A stretch of 64,000 nucleotides of DNA from Aquarana catesbeiana (taxonomy: Eukaryota > Chordata > Amphibia > Anura > Ranidae): assembly GCF_042186555.1 (NCBI RefSeq), contig NC_133328.1:618401592-618465591 (forward strand), read 5' to 3'. A model generated the notes under the pieces. That model saw only the letters and a program-made list of their open reading frames with translations, was not told the origin of the DNA and did not search any database. The position numbers and the translations under genes are program-made. This document shows positions 32,869 through 43,280 of the stretch, piece after piece; positions within the stretch are counted from its first letter, which is position 1; every line of letters begins with the position of its first letter.

Positions 32869-32881
32869 CTTCCAGCGTTAG

Positions 32882-33550
32882 TTTTTTTTTTTTTTTATTG
32901 CACTTGGCATTCAGTTATATGACACTTTAGAGCTTCAAAAAAATGTTGCTGGAAGACTTCCCCATTCCAGGTGCTGTAAACACCAATCTGAATGGGAAGA
33001 AAATGGTTATATAATACCTTTCATGTGTTACTGACTGATCAATCTCCACATGGCAAAGTATCTCTGCTCAGGGCCAATGGTCCAATATACTTTATTAGTA
33101 TTGGCCCAGGGGGCAAATGTTTCCATGTCCCCCCAGCCCAGTCTTCCCCCGGGTAAGAAGCCCACAGTACAGTTTTAGTTCAAAGGTCTCTAAAGGACAA
33201 CTCAAGTCAGCTTGATGGGTCAGTTTGCCTGGGTGTATCATGATTACCATTTGGGAAAAACAGCTATTTACACTCTGTTTGCTGTTTATTGCACCACTAT
33301 GACCACAGGCTACAACATACAGTACGTACCCATTATTGCCCCTTGGAGTAGGTACCCAGCTTGGGAGATGAGGGAGTGCCGGTGGTGTAAATTCCACATC
33401 GAAACTCTGGCTGAAGCCTGTTATCAGTTTAATATTTCATTGGAACACATGCTCTCAGCTCTCCTTGCCCTTTTTTATTAGACCAATCTGTCTTATATCA
33501 AAAATTTTAGGAGTACTGAGAACAAATTCGGTTATATTCCAGCATAAATC
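32882..33550. other. Stretch without recognised gene
   Basis: Nothing recognised; a T15 run is at the start. Several short open frames lack coding character. Confidence 0.4.
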
Positions 33551-33777
33551 TCAGAACATGCTTGATACTGAACATTCCTGGAAGATTAGCTTGTTCTGGA
33601 ACCCCTCCAGGCTGTCCAGCTCATCAAACAGACACAGGCGGTGATCGGACAGCTTGCTGCGGTCAATGTCATGTACATAGAGACCATTTATAAATGCACG
33701 TACTGGTTCTCCGCTGTACTGACTCCAGGTCATTGCTCCCAGTGACATTCTGTTTCCCTCTCTTTGTGTCAGACTTA
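33551..33777 (-). CDS. Possible host exon or retropseudogene fragment, unidentified
   Basis: Between a TGA upstream and a TGA at 33551-33553 the minus strand is open for about 75 codons. The stretch around SGEPVRAFINGLYVHD and DHRLCLFDELDSLEGF has a balanced, globular-protein composition unlike the repeat-derived frames elsewhere, and it lies outside every element I could delimit. A splice acceptor or donor is not convincing: upstream CAG and AAG sites lack a good pyrimidine tract, and the end has only a weak GTATCA. I do not recognise the family. It could be a terminal exon, a pseudogene fragment or chance. Confidence 0.25.
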
Positions 33778-34680
33778 AATGGTCTGGTCATTGTCCAGAT
33801 GGAATTCATTGGTAAAGATTACTGCATATCTCCAGACTGATATATAAGATTATCCTTTAATCCCGTTACATAGGCGTTAGAATGGATTAAATGTAATTAA
33901 ATTCAGCAGATATAACTACTTGAATATATATTTAAATTAGCTGCCTGTAACCTTGCATACAATGGGATGTGCCTCTATAAACTAGTCCAGTTCTCAGACA
34001 TTACTGCATAGCTTGGGGGTGTTAGTCTAACAATGGAAGTTTGTTTACAGGAGATGTGCCAGTAGCCACGTTGTACTTCTTCATTGGAGAAAGCTGTGGT
34101 CCAGGGCCCAGCTTTATGGTCTGGCAGGGGGTTCCTGGATCGAAAGAACAGCTAAAAACCATGACAGTTTTTGTCAGGCAAAACAGTTCCCTTATACAGT
34201 ATGTATCTGATGGAACACAGAATTGTATTTTTGCGCAACAACTACTGTACGTTAGTATTTAGGAGATATATTCATCAACCTGTAGATGTCAGTGTTTATA
34301 CGTTTGTAGCTGCATCTATGGTATGCTCTATGTCTTTTTCCTGTTAAAGTTCCTGTTTCCTGTCTGCAGTTAAGCAGCAAAGCCCATGTGAACTATACGC
34401 TGTTTGTTCTCTAAGGCTATATACAGAATTTCTAACACTATCAAGTCTTTATCTATTTGCCTTCCAGGCCGCCTGTGTCCCTACTGCGGAGATTTTCTCT
34501 CACTTCCTATTTTACTGACACTCTTTCACACTCTACACACAGGGCTAGGAAGTAAGAGAAAATCCCTCCAACAGGGATGCAAATGTGTAAAAAATTGACA
34601 GAGGTTTGAAAACTAAAAACATTTTTAGTACACTGTGGAGTATAGGTTTTTTTTAGTACATTGAGGAGTTTTAGTATTAA
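33778..34680. other. Stretch without recognised gene
   Basis: No element or coding region was recognised. A diverged inverted CACTTCCT.../AGGAAGTAAGAGAAAATC pair lies at 34500-34565. Confidence 0.4.
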
Positions 34681-35326
34681 CGAGTATAAGAGCAGCCTAC
34701 TGAGGAAGCCCTGCCATTAGGTGTAATGAGTATAGGAGCAGCCTACTGAGAAAGCCTTGCTATTAGGTGTAATGAATATAGGAGCAGCCTACTGAGGAAG
34801 CCCTGCTATTAGGTGTAATGAGTATTGGAGCAGCCTACTGAGGAAGCCCTGCTATTAGGTGTAATGAGTAAAGGAGCAGCCTACTGAGGAAGCCCTGCTA
34901 TTAGGTGTAATGAGTATAGGAGCAGCCTACTGAGGAAGCCCTGCTATTAGGTGTAATGAGTATAGGAGCAGCCTACTGAGGAAGCCCTGCTATTAGGTGT
35001 AACAAGTATAGGAGCAGCCTAATGAGGAAGCCCTGCTATTAGGTGTAACGAGTATAGGAGCAGCCTACTGAGGAAGCCCTGCTATTGGGTGTAACAAGTA
35101 TAGGAGCAGCCTACTGAGGAAGCCCTGCTATTAGGTGTAACGAGTATAGGAGCATCCTACTGAGGAAGCCCTGCTATTAGGTGTAACGAGTATAGGAGCA
35201 GCCTACTGAGGAAGCCCTGCTATTAGGTGTAACGAGTATAGGAGCAGCCTACTGAGGAAGCCCTGCTATTAGGTGTAACGTGTATAGGAGCAGCCTACTG
35301 AGGAAGCCCTGCTATTGGGCGTAATG
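34681..35326. repeat. 46 bp minisatellite, about 14 copies
   Basis: The unit GAGTATAGGAGCAGCCTACT followed by GAGGAAGCCCTGCTATTAGG and TGTAAT repeats with very few changes (TGTAAT versus TGTAAC in the right half). Diverged remnants continue past the LTR at 36396 (TAGAAGCAGAGCCATGCTG), showing that the LTR landed in the array edge. Confidence 0.95.
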
Positions 35327-35330
35327 CATA

Positions 35331-36391
35331 TGTAGCGCTGGTAGATTTACGATCTACCGTTGATTAGGTACATTTAGTAAGTGTGTGTTAGGAAGGTTAA
35401 AAGTTTGCCTCTGTTCCAGCTTGGCTGACGTTGTGTGTACTTCCGTGTTGATCGGTGGGTGTCGCTGTTACCACTGGTCGGTGTTAGAAAGGGAACGTGT
35501 CAAAGTGTATAGATGCTCCTCTGTCCTGGAGGCACGCTCGGTGGAGGTGGTCCTCCGAGTTGCATTCTGGGAAGGGGGTATTTATGGGACAGACGCCATA
35601 TTTTGGGGTTTGTTTTACAGCCACCTGCTGCCCCTCCTGGCCGACAGGTATGTGTTAAGGAGCTACCTCGTGGGCCTCCCGATCGGAGTGGCGCAGGGGT
35701 GGGTCCAGAGGCTTGTCTGGGGCCTACCACCGTGGCCGAGGAATGGTCCTGAGCTGTCGGTCCTGTGTGACGAAGCTGGGCGACCGAGGAGATCCCAGGG
35801 GAGGACCCGTCTTGGACACATCACGCTGCGTGCTGGTCTATAGAGGGGCCTGGTGACTCGGTTGCAGGACGTATCCAAAAGAAGTAATGCTACAGCATAG
35901 TGTTGCCGGTTCGGCTTAAAGGTTCAGGCACTGTGACTGACTGTTCACTGCAGAAGATCTGATACATCCTGTGGCAGAGGATCGTGCAGATTTACCCCCC
36001 AAACAAGTCTGTGGCAGAGACTTTTGATTCGTGCTGCGTACTGGCTGATAGACCGGTGAGAGAGGCCTATCCAGACGAGCAAAGAGTGTGTCCCATGAGG
36101 GGAGCGCATTCCACATAATTATCTGAATTCTACCGGTACATTTGATGCTAAGATCTTATTAAAAGATATTTGAGTTTCTCCTGAAGGTTTCCTTTTCCGT
36201 CTCTTTCCTGCTGCTTCCTAAAGTTTGACTGTTTAATAAAGCATTGAAAACGTACTTCAGTGTTGGTGAGTGTGTCGTCCAGCAGTAAACTCAACGGAAC
36301 CCCTAGACCTGGTGCCGGTGAAACAAAGGGAAGCAAAGTGAAGGTAACAGACCCGCTTAAACCAGCAGCTCCACCGTGAGTTATTGCTACA
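35331..36391 (+). mobile_element. Solo LTR with 4 bp target duplication
   Basis: The unit runs from TGTAGCGCTGGTAGATT to GTGAGTTATTGCTACA, with TGTAGC/GCTACA inverted ends, and is flanked by CATA at 35327-35330 and 36392-36395. AATAAA lies at 36235-36240, about 150 bp before the end, in the right place for R/U5. A TATTTATGG sequence near 35579 may be the TATA element. No coding domain is inside. The size and 4 bp duplication suggest a gypsy-type element reduced by LTR-LTR recombination. Confidence 0.85.
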
Positions 36392-36395
36392 CATA

Positions 36396-36724
36396 TAGAA
36401 GCAGAGCCATGCTGTAAGTGTAGGTTGTATGTGTACGAGTTATTGGAAAGTTCCTGTATACTGGGTGTGCTCTTTGAATGTGAGTGTTGTTATTGGTGGT
36501 TTTAATTAAGTGTGATTTTATATTTAAGAACACTATTAGGTCCCATTTTTGTGTTCACATATTACCTTGCATGCGAATGTCAAGTGGCTGAAGCAGGGGG
36601 GTGTGTAAGTGGAGTGGAGGTAATACTGCCCTGAATGGAATAACACATTTTGACCTTGATTATATGGGGGTCCACAGTGGGAGATATACTTACCTGTGAG
36701 TCAGGAGCTGCTGGAGGAGGAGAA
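36396..36724. other. Diverged minisatellite edge and unrecognised sequence
   Basis: The first 25 bp continue the 46 bp array; the rest holds nothing recognised. Confidence 0.4.
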
Positions 36725-37385
36725 TAAACAACTGGCCACTTCCCCCACCTATAACTGGTCTTTGCAGCAAGGAACACACGAAAGGGCAACGCATATGAAA
36801 CCAAACCAAAGAAAATTCCCAGCTCAACTTACCGATCAGTCTGCAACCAACCAAATTCTCTTGTTTGACAGTTTAGCTTGCACACATTTGCAAATACATG
36901 CATAAGCTGCAGAGCCACTTCACCGCACCCCCAGTATTTTCTGTAGTCCTAACGCTAAACTTTGAGAGCCTCCACAGTAGAAGCACATGCATTATAATGG
37001 ATAGATTGAGGGCAGGCCAGCCTGGAGGGAGCCCACCCCTCCTTATAGAAACAGTGGTGCACTGGACACCCAGCAAATAGCACCATGGCAACAAAGGTGT
37101 TCAGTGCGTCCCCTCACCAGTATTCTAACAGTACAAACAAATGGCCACTACCCCCACCTATAACTGGCATTTGCAGCAAGAAGTACATGGAAGGGCGACA
37201 CATGTCAAACAAAAACAAAGGTAAATTCCCAGCTCAACTTACCAACCAGTCCGCAACCAACCAAATTATCCTGTTTAGCAGTTTGCGTTAAAAACAGGGG
37301 TTTAGTTTGCACACATTTGCAAATACATGCGTAAGCGGCAGAGCCACTTCACGGCACCCCAGTATTATCTGCAGTCCTAATTCTA
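36725..37385. repeat. Direct duplication of ~240 bp
   Basis: Segments 36725-36955 and 37135-37385 are direct copies sharing CCCACCTATAACTGG, TTCCCAGCTCAACTTACC, GCAACCAACCAAATT and CACACATTTGCAAATACATG, with many substitutions and a 20 bp insertion in the second. The spacer is about 180 bp. The units may be a dispersed repeat. Confidence 0.8.
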
Positions 37386-37386
37386 A

Positions 37387-37580
37387 AGCCTCGTACACAC
37401 GATCGGACTTTCCGACCGGAAATGTTCGATGACAGGCTGTTGTCAGACTTTCCGCGGACAAATGTTGGATGGCAGGTTTTCAAATTTTCAGTGGACAAAT
37501 GTCTGTTGTCGGATTTTCCGATCGTGTGTACACAAGTCCTTCGGACAAAAGTCCAAAGTACAAACATGCAATACTCGGAA
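37387..37580. mobile_element. Harbinger-like miniature element, left part
   Basis: The left end GCCTCGTACACACGATCGGA and the internal TTTTCCGATCGTGTGTACAC match the 27173-27606 family. The right end could not be found, so the copy is probably truncated between 37570 and 37740. Confidence 0.65.
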
Positions 37581-38219
37581 GCAGAAGCGGTCGGTCTTGT
37601 AAACTAGCGTTCGTAATGGATAATTAACATTTGTGACGCGCCAAATTATGAAATCTCGAAATGCAGCGCACAATTCTCTTCTTCTTTAATGGGATAATAA
37701 TGAAGCTGCTTTGCTGGTGATACTGATGGTATTGCAAACTAATTTTCAAAGTGTTTTTTTTTTCTAGTGATATCAAGAATAATATTATTACCGGTATGTT
37801 TTTTTTTTTTTATTTGGGCAAGTTACCACAACACCATTATCCCAAAGTTTTTAAGATCAAAGATACAACTATGTTGGTGTCCCTTGTTAATTTTACATTG
37901 TATTTTTTTAAATGTAACTGCCTACTCCCAAACTGTCATTTGAAGTAAAACACAATTTTTACTCAACATTTTTTTTTATTGTGCATTAAAAAAAGAAAAC
38001 AAATAAAATTAGACATGCTATCTACCAATAGAACTTAACCAAAAAGTGCATTCTATGCATCCAAAAATATAGAAAATATACCAAATCAAATCATTATTCA
38101 ACCAAAAAATAATATCAAAGCAAAAACTCCAAGACCAATAATAAATAACACGTTATCTCCTCCGATTCCACAACATGGCTGGTTGACGAACGGCCGTTCA
38201 GAAACTAACTGAAAAGCGC
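37581..38219. other. AT-rich stretch without recognised gene
   Basis: AT-rich with several homopolymer runs; nothing recognised. Confidence 0.4.
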
Positions 38220-38452
38220 AAAACATTTATTTTTTTCAAAATTTTCGATTTTTTTTCATTTATTTCGCAAAAACAAACAAACCCAGAGGTGATTAAATAC
38301 CACCAAAGGAAAAAAAAATGATAAAAAAGTCATATAGGTGCAGTGTTGCATGACCGCGCAATTGTCATTAAAAATGCGACAGCACTAAAAGGTGAAAATT
38401 GGCCTGGGCAGGAAGGGGGTGGAAGTGCCCGGTATTGAAGTGGTCAATAAAG
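38220..38452. mobile_element. Right-end fragment of the TTAA-type element family
   Basis: The order TTCAAAATTTTCG, AGGTGATTAAATACCACC, GCGCAATTGTCATTAAA and GAAGTGGTCAATAA follows the right third of the copies at 39073-39864 and 45013-45949. The terminal TTAA is mutated to TCAA. Confidence 0.6.
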
Positions 38453-38558
38453 TCTTTTCCTATATACTGTGCTTAGTTGGCGCCCTCTGCTGTTTCCTTT
38501 TTTTTAGGAGGTAAGGGGAAGCCCTCCCCTCAGCTCAGCCTCTACCATTTACGTAATA

Positions 38559-39062
38559 CAGTAAAACCTTGGTTTGAGAGTAACTTGGTTTGAGAGCGTT
38601 TTGCAAGACAAGTTTTTTTTATAAATTTTGACTTAATATACAAGCGATGTCTTGATATACAAGTAGCGTCATGTCACAACTGAGTATAAAAGAGAAGAGA
38701 GGAGCCTCTAAGTGTAGCAATATGGCTACATTTAATGAAGGTACAACATTTAGCAACATATTGCTACACTTAGAGGCGCCTCTCTTCTCTTTTATACTCT
38801 GTAGCTCCTGATGGATTTTGCTTCTAATCCCCTTGTGGAGGCTTCCATTTGTGGATGGAAATTTTATGGTTACACAACCCATCACATTGCTATAATCTTT
38901 TTATATGGACTAAAAACTGAAGGACCTATGAATAAATGGTTGTGGAACGAATCATTAGAGTCTCCATTATTTCTTATGGGGAAATTCGCTTTGATATACA
39001 AGTGCTTTGGATTACAAGCATGTTTCCGGAACGAATTATGCTCGCAATCAAAGGTTTTACTG
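38559..39062. mobile_element. Tigger/pogo-like miniature element
   Basis: Ends CAGTAAAACCTTGG and CCTTTGATTGCG...GGTTTTACTG are inverted repeats flanked by TA. The subterminal GTTTGAGAGCGTTTTGCAAG is typical of vertebrate Tigger-like elements. The interior contains a strong hairpin at about 38685-38808. Confidence 0.85.
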
Positions 39063-39072
39063 TACATACATT

Positions 39073-39864
39073 TTAACCGTTTGCCGACCAGCGCACCTTG
39101 ATTTACGTCAGCAGAATGGCACTGGCAGGCAAAAGGGCGTACAGGTACGTCCCCTTTAAGTAGCGGTGTCGCAAGCGCGTGACAGGACAGTGATCACTGT
39201 TCTCTGTGTTGAAGCCCAGCCCCCTCACAGTTAGAATCACTCCCTAGGACACACTTAACCCCTTCACTGCCCCCTAGTGGTTAACCCCTTCACTGCCCCC
39301 TAGTGGTTAACCCCTTCACTGCCAGTGTCATTTACACAGTAATCAATGGATTTTAATAGCATCGATCGCTGTATAAATGACAATGGTCCCAAAACAGTGT
39401 CAAAAATGTCCGATGTGTCCGCCATAATGTCACAGTCCCAATAAAAATCACAGATCACCGTCATTACTAATAAAAAAAAAAAATGAATAATAAAAATGCT
39501 ATAAAACTATCCTCTACCAAAAATATGTAGAAGAATACATATCTGCCTAAACTGAGGAAAAAAATAGTTTTTTTTTATATATTTTTGGGGGATATTTATT
39601 ATAGCAAAAAAGTAAAAAATAATGCGTTTTTTTTTTTTTTTTTTTTTTTTAATTGTTGCTATTCTTTTGTTTATAGCGCAAAAGGAGAGGAGATCAAATA
39701 CCACCAAAAGAAAGCTCTATTTGTGGGAAAAAAAGGACGTCAATTTTGTTCGGGTACAACGTCGCACAACCACGCAATCGTCCGTTAAAGCGACGTAGTG
39801 CCGAATCGCAAAAAAGTGCTCTGCTCAGGAAGGGGGTAAAATCTTCCAGGGCTGAAGTGGTTAA
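39073..39864. mobile_element. TTAA-flanked element, ~0.8 kb
   Basis: TTAACCGTTTGCCGACCAGC at the left and GGGCTGAAGTGGTTAA at the right have TTAA at both edges (39073-39076, 39861-39864). A CCCCTTCACTGCC segment is repeated three times near 39260-39325. The copy at 45013-45949 has the same internal order. There is no coding frame. Confidence 0.75.
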
Positions 39865-40494
39865 CATTCCATTCTGTAAGTAGAAAGAGCTTTATTTATT
39901 TCCTGCAGAATTCATGGAAATAAATGGAGAGAGTTTTTTGCCATTGGGTTTGTGTTGTGTATCTGTCTGTAGTTTGGGTGAGTTGTGTATTACAGTTGTC
40001 CTGTTTATAACAGTATGAAAACATTTCACATCTCTGTCCTGTGAAAACTGGGCGATGGTGGACAGATGGGAGCGCTGAGGTTGAGAACATGGTCCAGTCC
40101 AGCCGTCTGGGAAGGATGCAGGCACAGTTTAGTCATGGGTGAGTCATGCAGCCGTCCCGTATTGTATATTAGTACGGCTTCCAGGTGTCCACATCAGCTC
40201 TATAGAGGAACATTTACTAAGGAAGCCCGGGGACCGTCAGATCTCCAGATCCCTGGCTGTCATACTGATCCTATGGCTTCAGTGCCTTCCAAGTCACTAA
40301 CTTGACTATTTAGATGAGGAACCCCCGACTTGATGTTTGTGATTTGCATGATTGTTCCAGGTCTGTGTCTCATAAATCACGAACCTCGAAGCCAGAGATA
40401 GACAGTCAACTAGAAGGAGGTCAGCAATGCCAACCTCAATAGTCCTATCAGGACTTCTATGCCTTATTAAAATGGGCATACTATAGTGTGTTAT
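39865..40494. other. Stretch without recognised gene
   Basis: No coding bias or paired repeat was recognised. Confidence 0.4.
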
Positions 40495-40867
40495 TATTAT
40501 TATACAGGATTTATATAGCGCCAACAGTTTACGCAGCGCTTTACAATATAAAAAAGAAGACAATACAGTTATAATACAATAAAATACAAGAGGATTAAGA
40601 GGGCCCTGCTCAGAAGAGCTTACAATCTAATAGGGTGGGGCAGGTGGTACAAAAATCTGTAACTATGGGGAGTGAGCTGGTGGAAGTGGTGGAAGATTAG
40701 TTGGAGACGTGATAGGCTTTCCCGAAAAGATGAGGTTTCAGGGATCGCCTGAAGGTAGCAAGAGTAGGGGATAGCTAGGCAGGTGCAGGTAGCGAGTTCC
40801 AGAGAATGGGAGAGGCTCTGGAGAAATCCTGGAGACGAGCATGAGAGGAGGAGACGAGAGAGCTTGA

Positions 40868-41261
40868 TGCTGCGCACACACAGGCGGACTTTTCGACGGA
40901 CTAGGACTGGCGAACTTTTCAACTGACTTTCCGACGGACTTTCCGAATGAACGGACTTTCCTACACACAATCAACCAAAGTCCGACGGACTCGTACGTGA
41001 TAACATACGAACGGACTAAAACAAGGAAGTTGCCAGTAGCCAATAACTGACCTAGGGTCGGTTTTTGTTCGTTGGACTAGCATATAGACGAACGGACTTT
41101 TCGACCGGACTCGAGTCCGTCGGAAAGATTTGAAACATGTTTCATTTCTAGGTCCGTTGAACTTTTGGGAAAAAAAAGGAGCCCACACACGATCAAATTA
41201 TCCAACGGACTCCGGTCCTCGGACCAAGTCTGCCGTAAAGTCCGATCGTGTGTACGCGGCA
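40868..41261. mobile_element. Harbinger-like miniature element within L2
   Basis: Ends TGCTGCGCACACACAGGCGG and CGATCGTGTGTACGCGGCA are diverged inverted repeats; flanks are TGA and TAA. Joining the flanks restores the L2 sequence. It is the same family as 25116 and 27173. Confidence 0.85.
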
Positions 41262-41264
41262 TAA

Positions 41265-41465
41265 GATTAGGAGGTCTTGAGAAGAGCGGAGAGGACGAAT
41301 TGGATGATATTTGGAGACAAGATTGGTGATGTAGCTCGGGGCAGAGTTGTGAATGGCTTTGTATGTTGTGGTTAGTATTTTGAATTTAATTCGCTGGGTG
41401 ATTGGGAGCCAGTGTAGGGATTTAATTGTTAACAATTTATATACAGTCTGTGCAACACTATACAA
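41265..41465 (-). pseudogene. L2 reverse transcriptase C-terminal remnant
   Basis: The frame reads SLHWLPITQRIKFKILT, then YKAIHNSAPSYITNLVS, a well-known conserved block in the C-terminal part of L2/Rex-type ORF2 proteins. It continues into LRSSQDLL before the Harbinger-like insertion. Traces of the downstream region (SPEPLPFSGTRYL) follow at about 40760-40860 in another frame. The protein would have been part of the reverse transcriptase; here it is a 5'-truncated, interrupted remnant. Confidence 0.8.
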
Positions 41466-42806
41466 TCACACCTGTGTGTATACAGTGCCTTGAAAAAGGA
41501 TTCAGACCCCTTGAAATTTTCCACATTTTGTCATGTTGCAACCAAAAAATGTAAATGTATTTTATTGGGATTTTATGTGATAGACCAACACAAAGCGGCA
41601 CATAATTGTGAAGTGGAAGGAAAATGATAAATGGTTTTCATTTTTTTTTTTTACAAATAAATATGTGAAAAGTGTGGCGTGCATTTGTATTCAGCCCCCT
41701 TTACTCTGACACCCCTAACTAAAATCTAGTGGAACCAATTGCCTTCAGAAGTCACCTAATTAGTAAATAGAGTCCACCTGTGTGTAATTTAATCTCAGTA
41801 TAAATATAGCTGTTCTGTGAAGCCCTCAGAGGTTTGTTAGAGAACCTTAGTGAAAAAACAGCATCATGAAGGCCAAGGCACACACCAGACAGGTCAGGGA
41901 TAAAGTTGTGGAGAAGTTTAAAGCAGGGTTAGGTTATAAAAAAATATCCCAAGGTGCACTGTTCAATCCATCATCCGAAAATGGAAAGAGTATGGCACAA
42001 CTGCAAACCTACCAAGACATGGCCGTCCACCTAAACTGACAGGCCGGGCAAGGAGAGCATTCATCAGAGAAGCAGCCAAGAGGCCCATGGTAACTCTGGA
42101 GGAGCTGCAGAGATCCACAGCTCAGGTGGGCGAATCTGTCCACAGGACAACTATTAGGCGCCTTTCACACGGACGGCTATTCTGCCGCAGTTAAAAGCAT
42201 GTTTTTTTCCTGTGAAATTCAAGACTCCAGGCACTGCGATCATCTGCATTTGCACAGTGCAATTAGCTGCGGTTGCGTTTAGCTGCGGTTTGCCATTTCC
42301 ATGGCAACCCGACAGGGTACCAACTCACACTGCTTGGTATGAATCTTGAGGGGGAACTCCACGCCAAATTTGGGCGTGGGTTCCCCCCCAGGGGCATACC
42401 AGGCCCTTCGGTCTGGTACGGATGTTAAGGGGAACCCCCTACGCCGAAAAAACAGCGTGGGGTCCTCCACAAAATCCATACCAGACCCTTATCCGAGCAC
42501 GCAGCCGGGGGGTGCCCCCCCCTGAGCCGTACCAGGCCACATGCCCTCAACATGGGGGGTTGGTGCTTTGGGGGAGGGGGCGCCCTGCGGCCCCCCCACC
42601 ACAAAGCACCTTGTCCCCATGTTGATGAGGACAAGGGCCTCTTCCCGACAACCCTGGCCGTTGGTTGTCGGGGTCTGCGGGCAGGGGGGCTTATCGGAAT
42701 CCGGGAGCCCCCTTTAATAAGGGGGCCCCCAGATCCCGGCCCCCCATCCTATGTGAATGAGTATGGGGTACATGGTACCCCTACCCATTCACCTAGTGAA
42801 AAAGTG

Positions 42807-43037
42807 TCAATTAAAAAAAACACTACACAGGTTTTTAAAGTTATTTATTAGACAGCTCCGGGGGTCTTCTTCCGGCTTCGGGGGTCTCTCCGGTTCTTCT
42901 CCGCGCTCTCCGGGTCTTCTGCCGGGCTCCTCCGCTATCTTCTGCTCTTTTGCCGCTCTTTTTGCTAGCGGAGGAGCCCGGTCTGCTGCCTGCTGCCTTC
43001 TGCCTTCCTCCCTCTTCTCTTCTTCCGATGTTGACAC
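42807..43037 (-). CDS. Charged protein of the palindromic element, left arm
   Basis: A 76-codon frame on the minus strand starts at GTG where the right arm has ATG, so translation as written would need a non-AUG start or a repaired start. It reads STSEEEKREEGRR and KRAAKEQKIAEEPGRR, then ends PPKPEEDPRSCLINNF and KNLCSVFFN. AATAAA (complement at 42844-42849) overlaps the codons for LINN, so a processed message might lack the stop. The content is acidic/basic and Pro-rich, probably disordered. No family is recognised. It matches the frames at 2591-3046 and 43281-43591. Confidence 0.35.
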   Translation of the reverse strand: MSTSEEEKREEGRRQQAADRAPPLAKRAAKEQKIAEEPGRRPGERGEEPERPPKPEEDPRSCLINNFKNLCSVFFN

Positions 43038-43081
43038 GACGCTCTCTCCAACTGGAATGCTCTCTGTGCGCTCCGCTCTGA

Positions 43082-43110
43082 CTTATATAGGCGGAGACCC
43101 CGCCCCCTTA
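43082..43110 (-). promoter_or_regulatory. TATA box and GC box, leftward promoter
   Basis: On the minus strand GGGGGCGGGGTCTCCGCCTA runs directly into TATAAG (CTATATAAG at 43082-43090). A GC box immediately upstream of a canonical TATA box, 45 bp before the charged frame, is a compact Pol II promoter. Confidence 0.6.
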
Positions 43111-43210
43111 TGCCGTCACAGTCCCTGGGCATGCTGGGTCACCGGGTGATGTTGACCACGCCCCCTAAAACGTCACAGTCTCAGCATGCCCAGGGACTGT
43201 GACATCATAA

Positions 43211-43236
43211 GGGGGCGAGGTCTCCGCCTATATAAG
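43211..43236 (+). promoter_or_regulatory. TATA box and GC-rich box, rightward promoter
   Basis: GGGGGCGAGGTCTCCGCCTA then TATAAG, the mirror image of the leftward promoter with one change in the GC box. CTATATAAG is at 43228-43236, and the ATG follows at 43281. Between the two promoters are GTGACATCATAA and CCGTCACAG sites resembling half CREs. Confidence 0.6.
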
Positions 43237-43280
43237 TCACAACGGAGCCCTCAGAGAGCAGTCCAGCCGGAGAGAGCGTC

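Larger units (their letters stand above)
40495..41465 (-). mobile_element. L2-type LINE, 3' part, interrupted
   Basis: The minus strand carries the end of an L2-like ORF2 and its 3' UTR down to the AGCGCCAACAGTTTACGCAG and ATT tail at 40495. A Harbinger-like element at 40868-41261 splits it. Confidence 0.85.

Noticed and set aside
34681..35326. CRISPR-like array of regularly spaced repeats
   Set aside because: Units are contiguous 46 bp tandem repeats with no unique spacers, and the genome is vertebrate-like.
35385..35843. 152-codon plus-strand frame
   Set aside because: It lies wholly within a solo LTR and shows no gag, pol or env similarity.
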